64,000 bases of DNA from Haliclona indistincta (Eukaryota > Porifera > Demospongiae > Haplosclerida > Chalinidae): contig OZ024792.1 in the NCBI GenBank assembly GCA_964017065.1, positions 2,165,754-2,229,753 on the forward strand. Reading direction: 5' to 3'. Below, in pieces: positions 24,127 through 42,521 of this stretch. The translations under genes and the position numbers were made by a program. The notes under the pieces are model-generated. The model worked only from the letters and a program-made list of their open reading frames with translations, did not search any database and was not told the DNA's origin. Numbering within the stretch: position 1 is the first letter of the stretch; each line of letters starts with the position of its first letter.

Positions 24127-24745
24127 TGCATAGGTCTCCACAAGTATTGCGGCTGTGAGGCGAGTAGCTATGTATCTCTCTACCTCCTGCACTCTTCCTG
24201 GAGAGCAGTGGAACTGCAGCTGGTAGCCCATACCAAACTTAGTCTTTAGCCTCATCTGTGATCCCACACAACGTAGCTTACCATAGTTCATTATACCTGA
24301 TGTTTTATTGCACCTCTCTTGTAAACCATCGATACCCTGCTGCAAAATGAGCAAAATCATGTTGAGATCGATACAAAAAAATATCATCAGCAATTAGACT
24401 GAGAGAACAATTCAGTGACTTTACACAATGTCATTAAAGTAGATCAGAGTAAAGGAAGGCCGAGAACAGAGCCCTGAGCTGAAAGACACTCCTACTCTCC
24501 TTCTCTATCACATCCCACACCTATAATAATGTAGTGTTAACAAGCTTGATCGAGATGATGCTCACATGACTCCGATACAACCAGTGCATATGCATCAGGT
24601 TCTAGAACTGGTCAAGGTGTATGAGTATCACACAAGTTAAACTATATCAAAGTGAGAGAGAGACAACACTTCATGTCTGGAAAGATAATCGCACTTAAGT
24701 GTATTGTCGACTACTTTACGAGTGTATCCTTAAATTACAGCCTTC
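23644..24745 (-). pseudogene. ABCA transporter relic Z
   Basis: The C-terminal exons are well preserved: the last exon with stop at 23644-23646, the GIKMTTMED exon at about 23800-23925, and the FGMGYQLQFHC exon at about 24125-24297. Upstream, only scraps of the Walker B exon remain (24480-24525). The donor after ETYAG is followed by a 60-bp (TC)n run. There are no membrane or Walker A exons, so the copy is non-functional. Confidence 0.75.
24063..24123. repeat. (TC)n microsatellite at an ABCA splice donor
   Basis: About 30 TC units. On the coding strand the intron begins GTGAGAGAG and continues as GA repeats. The same site in copies at 11200 and 34216 has about 6 and 22 units. Confidence 0.9.
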
Positions 24746-26046
24746 TGCAAGTATACATACACATTCAAGATCTTTGACTGCACTGTATCAACCATACTAA
24801 CAGATTTATGGAAGTAATTCACTCAATTAGTTGATGGTGATAAATTCTGAGGAATTCCCATGTGTAATATGAGTCATCTAGATTTTTGTACACAACTAAC
24901 TCATGTGTAACCATGTAAGGTACACAACAGCTCTAGATACACAATATCTGCCAGATATTGTACGCGGGTATGCTACGTTTGACACTCCTCTTATCATGTA
25001 CTCTTGATACCATTAAGTACGTATAAATTCATACTTAGTCTTTTGCTTAGGATTCAGATATCCCGTTCGTTTCACAATTGCAATGATAATCTCGAGCTAT
25101 ATCTTGTATAGATTAAGACAGTACATGCTAGTGTACATGCTAGTAATGAGTAATGTAATGTAGTGTAATAATGTAATAATGTATCTCATTACTTGCGTTG
25201 GTGTAGTAATAACTAAACTAAAAGTTCGAGATAGTATGAGTTAGCAATAACAAGCTAATTACGATTTTAGTCTAAAATATCAAACTAAAATAATATTAGC
25301 AGAGACTCAATTTGACTGAAGCTATACATGTAATAAGATAAATACGATGGTTTTTATAATGGAATCGGCTGAGCAAGACATTCTTCACTTGATATCGACA
25401 ACATGTAATCATGACCTTCACATGTCCACTATTTCATTTGAGAGCACACTTCTGTAAAAAGCAGCATAGTTCACTAAAATTACTTTTCCCAATGATTTTC
25501 TTGTAGAAAGTACTTAATCTAGAGGAACTGCAACTAGACTGTTTTGCATAAAGAATTGCTGAAACTAAAACTCCCCATGAAAAGCTATAGCTCAGTACAG
25601 AGTAATACAGCAGACATTGTAGCGGACATTTCCATCAATAAAAGTCTATTACCAATGCTGACAATTAACTCACTACTAAAAAGCAATCAAAACGCATTCA
25701 AATGTGCTTATCCTACAGCAGTTAAATAGGCAGACCGACAAGTATACTGAGACTGGTCCAACTCAACACCTGAAGAGAAGTGAATATAATCCTCATACTC
25801 CTGATCATGCCGCAGCCAAGAAAGCATCAATAGAGAAGAGTCATTATCAGCAGACTATACCATGCATTATAATTAGGATAGCTATGTATAGAATAACATG
25901 AGATATTGCAATTTCTCATACACAGAAGAGACTCAATTATTTTGTCTAAGAAAGTTTATTTTAAGCATGATCAAGTTGGGATAATTAATTTTAGAATAAA
26001 AATTTGGGGAAATGCACAACTAACTGCACTAACAAATAATTTGAAT
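24746..26046. repeat. Intergenic block duplicated from 2571-3503
   Basis: No gene. The stretch from about 24900 aligns with the flank of receptor copy B; the first 150 bp are unique AT-rich sequence. Confidence 0.55.
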
Positions 26047-29000
26047 TTATAGTACATTAACAGCCTCATAAGTCTGTTGTGTCTCATTGGTTGATGGTAT
26101 CTGATGAGCTGTGCCATATGCTGCATTATCCTTCATCTCAACATCATCACCATCCCTACAAGCATAGAGTGAACACAGTATACACTGAGTGTGTACAACA
26201 CTTACTTGGTCAGTAATTCAGGCTGGTCATACACTGCATGATCTCTACCACTGTCCGATGGAGGAGTCCTTTAGAAATAGTTGTGACAGTATAATCAGTA
26301 ATATTATTACTAACACAAGGTTACCAATCAGTAATACAATCATTATCACTGATACTACACCCAGTCCAGCAGAGCAACCCAGTGATGATGAAGATGGACA
26401 CAATGATAAACAAAATGATGGACATGATGTTGGAGATGATGATGGTAGATTAGTGAACAACACTATTGAAGATGATTGTGAAGTAGAACACTCTCTTGGT
26501 ACTGAAAAGATAGCATTACGTGAAGTGATTATCACATGCATTCAGGGTATCACCTGTAACTGTCATTGAATCACTTGTACTGTTGAATGTCTGTCCACTA
26601 ACAGTGAATGATACACTGACACTGAACTGGTACTGCTGTCCTTCCTGCAGTCCTGACACCACTCCAGAGGAGGCACTTGCTGGGAAGGTTTGTGATTGAC
26701 TATTACCACAAATGTTTATATAATCCACAGTGTAGTGGTCCACAACTGATACACTGAGAGGAGACCAACTAACTCTAACTGCTGTGCAACTGATAGGATT
26801 GACTGATTCTATACTGAGAGAGGCTGTGTACAGAATTTTAATGAAGATAATCAATGTTCGGAGCGCAAACACTAACGAATATCTGTAGTTGACGCAATGT
26901 CTGAAACAGGTTCTCCTGGTCCTATGATAGTGTATGCTCTGACACTGTATTCAACCGCAGTGTTGAGAGGGAGGTCTCTCAGTGTGAGCTGTGTGGCTGA
27001 TGTGTTGGTGTAGTTCAATACTCCAGTGCTGTTGTGGGTGACCTGATACATTGTGATGACACCATTAGGTTCTGAGGGAGCAGTCCATGAGATTGTGAGC
27101 TGGACCACTCCTGGAGTGGCTGACAGATCAGACACTGGACCAGGAACTGCCACATGTACAGGAACACACACTAACAATGCAACTATTATGATCTGTTCAT
27201 TACTCACTATCCTGCAGTGTCTCCACAGTGAGAGCTGTACTGTATGGTCCAGTCCCTCCAGCATTGACTGCTGCCACTTGCACAGAGTAGTTGGAGAATG
27301 GAGTCAGTCCAGTCAACATGTGAGTTGTGTCAGCAGTGTTCACAATGGAAGTGCCATTGCTGTAGCGCAGTCTATATCCAGTGATGGGTCCTCTCTGGTT
27401 TGGGCAGGGTACTAATGCCCAAACTACAGAGAATGACCTGCTCTGTATTGATGTTTGAAAGATAGTTCCAGGAACACCATTAGGAGCTGGAATGAAATAG
27501 TGAATACAAACATCGTAGCATCGTAGAGGTACATTACCTTCAGAGAGAGTATTAGCATTGATTGGACCTGACTCACTGCTGGTACCACTAAGCATGGCAG
27601 CCACTCTCACAATACAATTATTACCAGGATCAAGTGAAGTGATAGTGTGGCTAGTGGCACCTCTATTAGAGACTGCTTGTAAGACTGAAAATGTTTGTAC
27701 ATTATCACACAATCGCATGCAGCTTATTGTGACAGAGTAACTGTCAGGAGTATAAAATTGAGGAGCTGTCCATGACACCAGGATGGAGGTAGTTGCAGGA
27801 GCAAGTGTGATACCAGTAGGTAGTATACCTAAAGAAAGCACATGATAATTATTATCAGTAAGTCATTAGCTCACTCAATGTAATCATTACTGTGTTACTG
27901 TGAGCACTGGGCAGCACAGGAGCTCCCTCTGGTCCAAATGCTACTACAAAGATGGAGTATGTCTGTTCAAACACCAGTCCAGTCAGTGTCAGCTCAGTGG
28001 TGGTAGCAGTGTTAGAACCACTGCTCCCAGCTGCTGTCTGGTAGAACACCTCATAGCCACCTAGTGTTGGTTCTGTTGATGGGGCACATCAACGTTAGTA
28101 TTAGCAGTCCTGCTCACAGTGACAGCAGTGGGAGTACTTGCAACTGATGAGAGGGAAGAAGGAGTGATTCACTCTCATTATTAATCACTTACCAGTTACT
28201 GTGACAGTAGAGGATCCTGAGCCTAATGTAGTTATGTTATAAGTACCACTAGCAATACCAGTACGTCCTTCAACAAATACAGTACAAGTGAATGTTGCTC
28301 CTACTCTTTGTTGAGGGCCTGGTCTAACTGTGACACGAGTCATGTCTGGTTGTGTATCACTGATATAACGAGACCTGATCACCTCACGAGTTACGCGTGG
28401 GTCAAGACCTCTGGTACTAAGAAGCACATTGCTATCACGAGTACATGAAATGTTTGATGGTGGTCCATATGAGACAGTGAAGGATAGTGAGTACTCAATG
28501 TTGGGATCAGCATCTTTTGATGAGAGTACAGAGAATGTCATGGTGGTCTCTACTGTGGGACCAGCTACACAAATAAACATTGTTGTGATAAAATTTATTA
28601 TGACATGTGGTACTTACAATAGGCACTGAACACAGGACTGAGATACACTACCCAGTAGTTGGTATTAGTGTCCAGGTTAGGGATAGTAGTGGTACACTTC
28701 ACAACACCCTGGTTGTTGTCAATGCCAGTGGTCACTATTATTCCAATTTGGTTAGTACATTTCAGTTGTCGGAATGGCACACTACTTGCACTGGCTACAA
28801 TGAAGCCATTAGGTCCATCTCCAGTAGGGTAGAACATGTCTCCAATGTTGCTTTCCATACCAGCATTGCTTTCACTATTAACCTGACACCACAGACCATG
28901 CCAAAACAGTTGGCCCGAACTGAACAGTGCCCATGGTTCAACAAATCGACCACCAACTTGTGGTCTAAGCACTGCATGATCGAGAAAATAACAGAAATAA

Positions 29001-29192
29001 TTATAGTTTATCACAGACAAATACAGTACCTCCAGGAACGGCTTGTATATTGGGGATACCATCAGTCCTTCCTACACCATTCTGATTTATCAAAGCAAGC
29101 GGCGCGGTGCAGCCCTGGGCGGTCACGGTGTACGTACATGTACACACGAGCAGCAAAGCACTCAGCATAGCTAGATAGCGGGTCAGTTTCAT
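26047..29192 (-). pseudogene. Receptor copy D, frameshifted with altered tail
   Basis: Exons: 29192-29030, 28971-28618, 28564-28193, 28143-27875, 27828-27538, 27486-27208, 27146-26877, 26823-26554, 26501 to about 26305, 26268-26206 and 26155-26047. Exon 4 (FN3-1) is 269 nt against 279 in B and C; a 10-nt loss near 28085 removes the SW core and shifts frame. The stretch after the membrane helix is also deleted, including the basic stop-transfer and the usual donor. Direct read-through ends at LKDSSIGQW. A GTTAGT at about 26305 could act as a substitute donor and would join the tail exon in frame (LV then TPPSD). Exon 4 skipping would also keep frame, so a shorter product cannot be excluded. 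Probably a pseudogene. Confidence 0.75.
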
Positions 29193-29439
29193 CAAGAATA
29201 TATAATCTTACCAAGAGTATCGAAAACCCATTGCCACTGTAGAAACACTCTCGGGAAAGTATTTAAACATGACCAGCATGTGATATATATTTTACGCATT
29301 GTGACGAAGGCGTGTTGCACAAATCTACGATCCTCCTTATGATCTAGTGGTTGCCGAATGCCGAGGCAAGACTCACGGCAGCAACCACTTCTAAACCAAA
29401 TGGACTGTATTAACCAATTTGACTGTAGAAAGTAGAAAA
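29193..29439. other. Receptor D upstream spacer
   Basis: No gene is supported. The sequence lacks the 37-nt flank motif seen upstream of copies B and C and leads into element and LINE debris. Confidence 0.4.
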
Positions 29440-29860
29440 CGAAGATGACGAAACCAAACTCAATTTTCAACGTTTTCAGGTTCTTTAGCAAGACCGAAGA
29501 TGTAGCAGGAAGTACTCTCTTGATTAAGTGAAGCCGGAGAGAAGAATAAGCATTCTTACAGATTTTACTGTAATGACAGCTCCAGGACAAATCATTAGTA
29601 ACAATAATGCCTAAGTCCTTCTGTTGACCAACAGTGGCAATAACTGAGCTACCCACAGAATACATTGCAGGTTCACTTTAGTAACAATTTCGAGCTATCC
29701 TCTTGCTGCTGTAAGATGAGGCAACGCCAGAGAGCAGATGTAAGTGTCTTTGGACGTATAAAATTCATCACCAGGCTTTGCCTTTGAACGCTAATACATT
29801 GTATGTAGCCGCCATTTTGTTTTCTTGGATAGGGAAGCACTACCGTGCCTCCCTAATACA
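29440..29860 (+). mobile_element. Truncated hairpin-tailed element e, with a LINE scrap inside
   Basis: The right half matches 7720-7966 of copy a: the AACAATTTCGAGC segment, CCAGAGAGCAGAT, TGTAGCCGCCAT and a terminal hairpin (AGGGAAGCAC/GTGCCTCCCT). The fold-back left part is missing. Between about 29490 and 29665 the minus strand reads KDLGIIVTNDLSWSCHY, a non-LTR reverse-transcriptase motif, so a retrotransposon fragment is inserted in it. Confidence 0.65.
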
Positions 29861-30049
29861 GTACCGTGTATTGTACTATTACAGTACCGTGTACTGTATT
29901 ATCTACGGCGGGACAATGCAAAACTTCGTCCTATATAGCAGTATCATAGATAAAAGAGTTTCACAGTTCTTCTACACTAGTGAATATAAAACATTGTTTG
30001 GGGCGAGCCTGAGCGAGAAATGGAATGCACGTGAGTAATGAAGATCCGT

Positions 30050-30960
30050 AGAAAGACATGAACAAAGATGTGGAATCATGAGTTTTCAGTATAATACTGT
30101 CACTCAGACACTCACCATCCTCCATTGATGTGGTTATCTCGATACCTCAATCACATTCCCAATCTGATCTTGTATACTGAGTCCAACAATTCAAACAAGA
30201 TCTTGAGAACAAACAAGTCAGTAGTATACATACTGCATCTATAGAAATGTTTTGTTTGCACTATACTGGTTGTGTGCAGTACTTAACATCAACAATACCA
30301 TAATTTTGTTTGAGTAAGCTATATAATAAGCTAATGCTGAATCTATTACTCTCTCACAAGCATAGGTCTCCACATGTATTACAGCTGTGAGGTGAGTAGC
30401 TATGTATCTCTACCTCCTGCACTCTTCAGCTGGTAAATCTTAGTCTTTAGCTTTATCTGTGTCTCCGCACAATTAATGTAGTTTGCCATAGTTCATCGAT
30501 TTTTAAATGACAATGTGACATGAGTGGTTATACCAGTAACATGCAGAGCTAACACTAGGGTACAAACCATAAGTTAATTGGAAAAGAACTTAAGAAGAAC
30601 AGGCCTTTTTAATGTTGTGACCAAAGTTCGTATTTCAAAAGGTATTATGTTTTCCATCATTTTTACTGATAGATGCTTCCTGAGTGTCCAGAGACTGATA
30701 GTGCTAGTACAGAGGTGATCAGCTTCCTGAGTGGTCAGAATGACACTCCTACCCTCCTTCACTCTCTATCACATCGTAAACCTAGCTGCATGTTGTTGAG
30801 AGACTGGGTCAAGATCATTCGTTGGCTCATATTTTGCTGAAACTGCCACCTATGTACAAGTAGTTTCACATAAAGAAACAAAGTCAACTCATTGTCCAGA
30901 AAAAGTTATAATAGTTTATAATTAGTGCACTTTACGAGGATCCTCAGCAGAGAGAGTATA
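30050..30960 (-). pseudogene. ABCA transporter relic U
   Basis: Shrunken versions of the C-terminal exons (30050-30200, 30345-30500, 30660-30790) align with relics V and W and carry further deletions. At the minisatellite position only one GATCCTCAGCAG unit is present (about 30938-30950), so this copy shows the unexpanded or contracted state. Confidence 0.6.
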
Positions 30961-31092
30961 AACAAACCGTACTTGATATACTAGGTAGCTCAGCAAGAAG
31001 GTCATATTCTATGGACATACGTATCTCACAGCAGTTTGAAACAACACACATAATTATAGCAAAAAATGCTAGTTGAGGAAAACTATGTTGTA

Positions 31093-33072
31093 ATAAAAAG
31101 TAAAGTAAAAAAGTTTTAATAAAAAAAACTAAAAAGTGTAGGGATGACTCTTGCAAAAGTAAAGGAACAAGATGGGATAATGCTTGCAAAAGTAATAGAA
31201 CAAGATGGGATGATGCTTGCAAAAGTAAAGGAACAAGATGGGATGATGCTTGCAAAAGTAAAGGAACAAGATGGAATAATAATGCTTGCAAATGTAAAAG
31301 TCCCAAGTATCCCTACATCAGCGGCTTGCTGCGATGACGTGCAACTGACAAAATTGATGCGGAATCCTCTTCCTACACCTTTACAACCGTCATTTACTTC
31401 ATCGGACTGCGTCCTCCAAATACAGCAACCTGCAGCTTATTTACAACTGTCAACTACTTCATCGGACTGCGTCCTCCTAAAAACAGATACCTCTATATTT
31501 ATTTACAACCGTCAATTACTTCATCGGACTGCGTCCTCCTTCAAGCCGCTGATGTAGGGATACTTGGGACTTTTACATTTGCAAGCATTATTATTCCATC
31601 TTGTTCCTTTACTTTTGCAAGCATCATCCCATCTTGTTCCTTTACTTTTGCAAGCATCATCCCATCTTGTTCTATTACTTTTGCAAGCATTATCCCATCT
31701 TGTTCCTTTACTTTTGCAAGAGTCATCCCTACACTTTTTAGTTTTTTTTATTAAAACTTTTTTACTTTACTTGTTCCTGTTACTTTTTTGATCACTATCA
31801 GTTTTAAATTATCAGCTGTATTCTATGCTAGCTGTTATTTCATTTTTACAACTCTGTGAGCAGCAGTTACTAGCTAGTAGATGAGAAGGTGCATAGCCTC
31901 TATAGTCAGAGAGTCAAGGAACATGGAATGTTATTATCGGCAATCACGAAAGGTTAGAGATCGAGGTTGAGTTGACAACATGACATTTCCTAGCACTGTA
32001 ATGGATGAAGAAGAGACTAACGCTGACAACTCAGTGGAACACTATGGTGATCATGGCTGGAAGACTAGTCCGCCGGGATAGCCTAAGGATTCGTGAGTAG
32101 ACACGCCTAGTAGAGCCTTGTTGATGTCGATATCACGATCACAGAGGCTTCTAGCCATTTACAATGACCAAAGTCCAGTTGTCAACAGCACAGAGGTCCT
32201 ATAGGTACAGCTCACGCCACGTAGTGTAAGAAACCTAGCCTAGATGCCCGTCAGTAGATCGGGTAGCATCACCGTCGTCCGGTTCGCGCCTGCCGTGGGT
32301 CATAACGACAGCATAGACAGATCAGTGTTACTCAGGGTATAGTATACTGCTTGTTCATACCTCTAGGCTCTAGCTTGCGCGCTGAAGCGCCCAGAGCAGA
32401 GAGAATGCGAGAGCTCACTTTCAAAACTGATGTGGGCGGAGTCAATGATCAGCAGCGACAAGAGGGTTAATTAATGGAGTCGCTCTAACAGCCCAAAACG
32501 GTCCAAAAACCATGTTTTTCAAGGATTACTCGCTTCTGGTAGTGTTTGATGGCTATCTAAGCACTAAGTGCACTACCCCAGATATATACACGTGCGATGG
32601 TGCAGGTTTGATAGTGATTCGTTCACTCAGGACAGCGCTAGGCTTGTCAAAAGAAGAAGAAGAAGAAGAAGAAGAAGAAGAAGAAAGAAGATGAACAATT
32701 CGCGTGGGCGGCGATTTTGTTTTACCTGTTTAGAAACGTTTGCCAGCTTCGCCAAAGGTATTTCCATGCTCAGAACAATCGCCTGATCAATCCTAGATGT
32801 CTGGAATGTCGATAAACGCTAAAACAGCGAAGATCTGCAACGTGCTCCCTGAGAGTCGCCATCTTGATTTTCGTCGTCGAGCAAGCAATCCCGGCGACTT
32901 TCATGGACTTCCTACAAGCGCTTACACTTCAGATTCCCTCAAAGATAGTTAAAATGCAGTAGAAACGTATAACAAAAGAGATATGTGCGAAAACTAATTT
33001 TCACACATGAGTAGCCGCCATCTTAATTCGTGGTCATCCCTACATATCATTGCCTATCGGCAATGATAATAA
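31093..33072 (+). mobile_element. Hairpin-tailed fold-back element, copy d
   Basis: About 1.98 kb, the sister of copy c in opposite orientation. The fold-back core (31093-31330 against 31545-31775) has four or five 30-nt units per arm and a centre of 60-nt repeats. The body (31790-32470) matches 20430-21100. The end has GTAGCCGCCATCTT, ATCCCTACATA and the hairpin with halves TATCATTGCC and GGCAATGATA. A 60-aa frame with a poly-Glu end (32512-32694) exists in c but is disrupted in b, so it is not considered a gene. Confidence 0.7.
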
Positions 33073-33099
33073 ACTAAAGGTAAATTATTGTTCCATAGC

Positions 33100-33815
33100 T
33101 TAATTGCCCCAGAAATTGCATCTGTATTCTACAAAACCGATTGTTATCCTACCACTCTTATGCATCTCATATTGTAATCCTTTCTCTCGCACTGATCAAT
33201 CTTCTAACTCCTTTATGTCACATTCGGGGAGTTTGTAGTTAAGTCTGCCAATTTTTAAAGCAAAATTGCTAAGTACGAACTTCTGTACATTTTCCAAAGC
33301 CTGAGTATCAGGTTCCTTATCTTGGTATAAAGGCAAGTCAAACCTAGCTGAATTCGAAGTTGAGAAGGAAAAATCATATGGAGCAGCCCTAGCTTGCACT
33401 AGGACTAGAGGCTCTAGATATTCAAAATTCTTCGTGCTTCATTGCTCTGAGAACCCCAAATTATTAATATAATCACTGCTTGGGATGAGGAGTGTAAGCA
33501 CCTTTATCCCGAACCAGTGTTGTATCACCACATCACTTTAATGAGCTGCAGCTTGTCCTTACATTTGTATACAACTGTCATGGATCAGCAGCAACAAGCT
33601 GACTCGTGTAAATGAGTTAGCTGAAATTTTCAAGTAGACTTAGACAGTATTCCATAGCTGGTTTACTAAAGAGCGTCAAACAATTTGAATTTGTGTGGTC
33701 AAGGTAGCTATGATATTCACATTATAACAAGGAAAGTTGCAACATAACAATTAAAAACACTATTATGAATACTATACAAAAAATAACTATAATTAAATAA
33801 TAATTGTTGTTATTA
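33100..33815 (-). other. Conserved ABCA-downstream block, copy 3, with unknown 67-aa frame
   Basis: The minus-strand frame 33399-33196 reads like a real exon fragment (STSNSARFDLPLYQDKEPDT and KLPECDIKELED). Homologues at about 10200-10420 and 23090-23310 are interrupted. I recognise no family. It lies directly 3-prime of the ABCA stop, so it may be UTR or the remnant of a downstream neighbour duplicated together with ABCA. Confidence 0.4.
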
Positions 33816-41394
<7,579 letters not shown>

Positions 41395-41544
41395 TCTCTC
41401 GATCGCTGATGTAGCTACTCCCTTTGCAGACGCAGCTGACAATCTTGCACCGTGTATATTTATCCGTTTCCGGTCAGGTGACCAGCAAATACGGTGATAT
41501 ACGGATAGCTTCGATTACCACGTGTGCGGAGTTGTGCGGAAACA
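41395..41544. promoter_or_regulatory. Bidirectional promoter, ABCA (-) and NUDT16 (+)
   Basis: Only 150 bp separate the two start codons. The interval contains CACGTG (about 41519-41524) and no TATA box that I can see. A shared, CACGTG-driven, TATA-less promoter is inferred from spacing. Confidence 0.6.
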
Positions 41545-42364
41545 ATGGCCGATTCTGCAGAGACGTATGAGACAATCTCTCCAGTTGCTGCGTCTTCTTT
41601 ACCGGATGAGTACACGCATGCAGGTCACGTGATGCTCTATGCACCTCAGCCTGCAAAACTGTTTGGAAAATATGACCTAAAGTATGTGATATTGGTGAGT
41701 TTGTCAACTTGCTGCATTCAAGGGCTCTCTTATTCTCTTCTTATAGATGCAGTTGAGGTTTGACGGCACTCTAGGGTTTCCAGGAGGCATTGCGGAGAAA
41801 TGGGAGACGCCATCAGCTGCTTGCTCAAGAGAATGCCGTGAAGAAATTGGAGTAAATTCCTCAGGTCTAGATGAGTGGTTTCTGCAAATCTGTACGAATC
41901 TTTACTCTTCTATTTAGAATTCAGTATTACACCAGATGATTTGGTGGTTATACACTACTCGAAACGAACTCATTTCTGCTTGCATTTCTTTGCCAAGGAG
42001 ATAACACTGGAGGATTTCAAGAGAGCTGAAGAGAGCGCATTGAAGAGCAATGACTGGGGAGAGGAGGTAAAAGAAAACCATCAAGATTAGTTTGCAGCAA
42101 CCGTACAAAGCAAGGCTCAAGTTATCAAATCTTGTCTTGTTTAATTTACAGGTATTAGGAATCATTAGATGCTCTCTACATACTTTACCTAATGGACTCG
42201 GGTTTCCGGCATTTCTAAAGAACAAGTTTATCGGCAATGCATGCGATCAGCTCCTGCTCACACTAAGGAAAAGGAACCTTTTATCAGAAGATGAAATCAC
42301 CACAGCTCTAAAATTATCAGGAAGAGTCAACACCATTGTCACTGTGAAAGACACTGAAATTTGA
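41545..42364 (+). CDS. NUDT16: NUDT16-type Nudix hydrolase
   Basis: Four exons (41545-41694, 41747-41864, 41918-42066, 42152-42364) total 630 nt, 209 aa, close to the family's usual length. Family landmarks in order are GHVMLYAP, the MQLRFDGTLGFPGG entry to the Nudix box, a box with SRECREEIG (catalytic REE-x-E-type helix), LHFFAKEITLEDF, and a C-terminal FPAFLKNKFIGNACDQLL. NUDT16 enzymes remove caps from snoRNA and mRNA and hydrolyse (d)IDP or related nucleotides in nucleus and cytosol. The acidic metal-binding residues are present, so activity is expected, unlike the inactive NUDT16L1 paralogue. It is head to head with the ABCA gene. Confidence 0.9.
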
Positions 42365-42521
42365 CTACTCATTCAAAATAATTACTTTCAACCGTGTCAA
42401 AATTTAATAGGGCGTGGCTCGTTACTGCGCGTTAATTAGAAACGGCGCAAAACAGACGGAACCTGTCATTCGCTGTGAAGCAGTGTTCTCTTTAGCCTTT
42501 ACTACAGCGTACGCTTCGAAA

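Noticed and set aside
32512..32694. 60-aa frame with poly-Glu end shared by elements c and d
   Set aside because: Broken in element b, and the Glu run comes from a GAA microsatellite. No sign of selection on protein.
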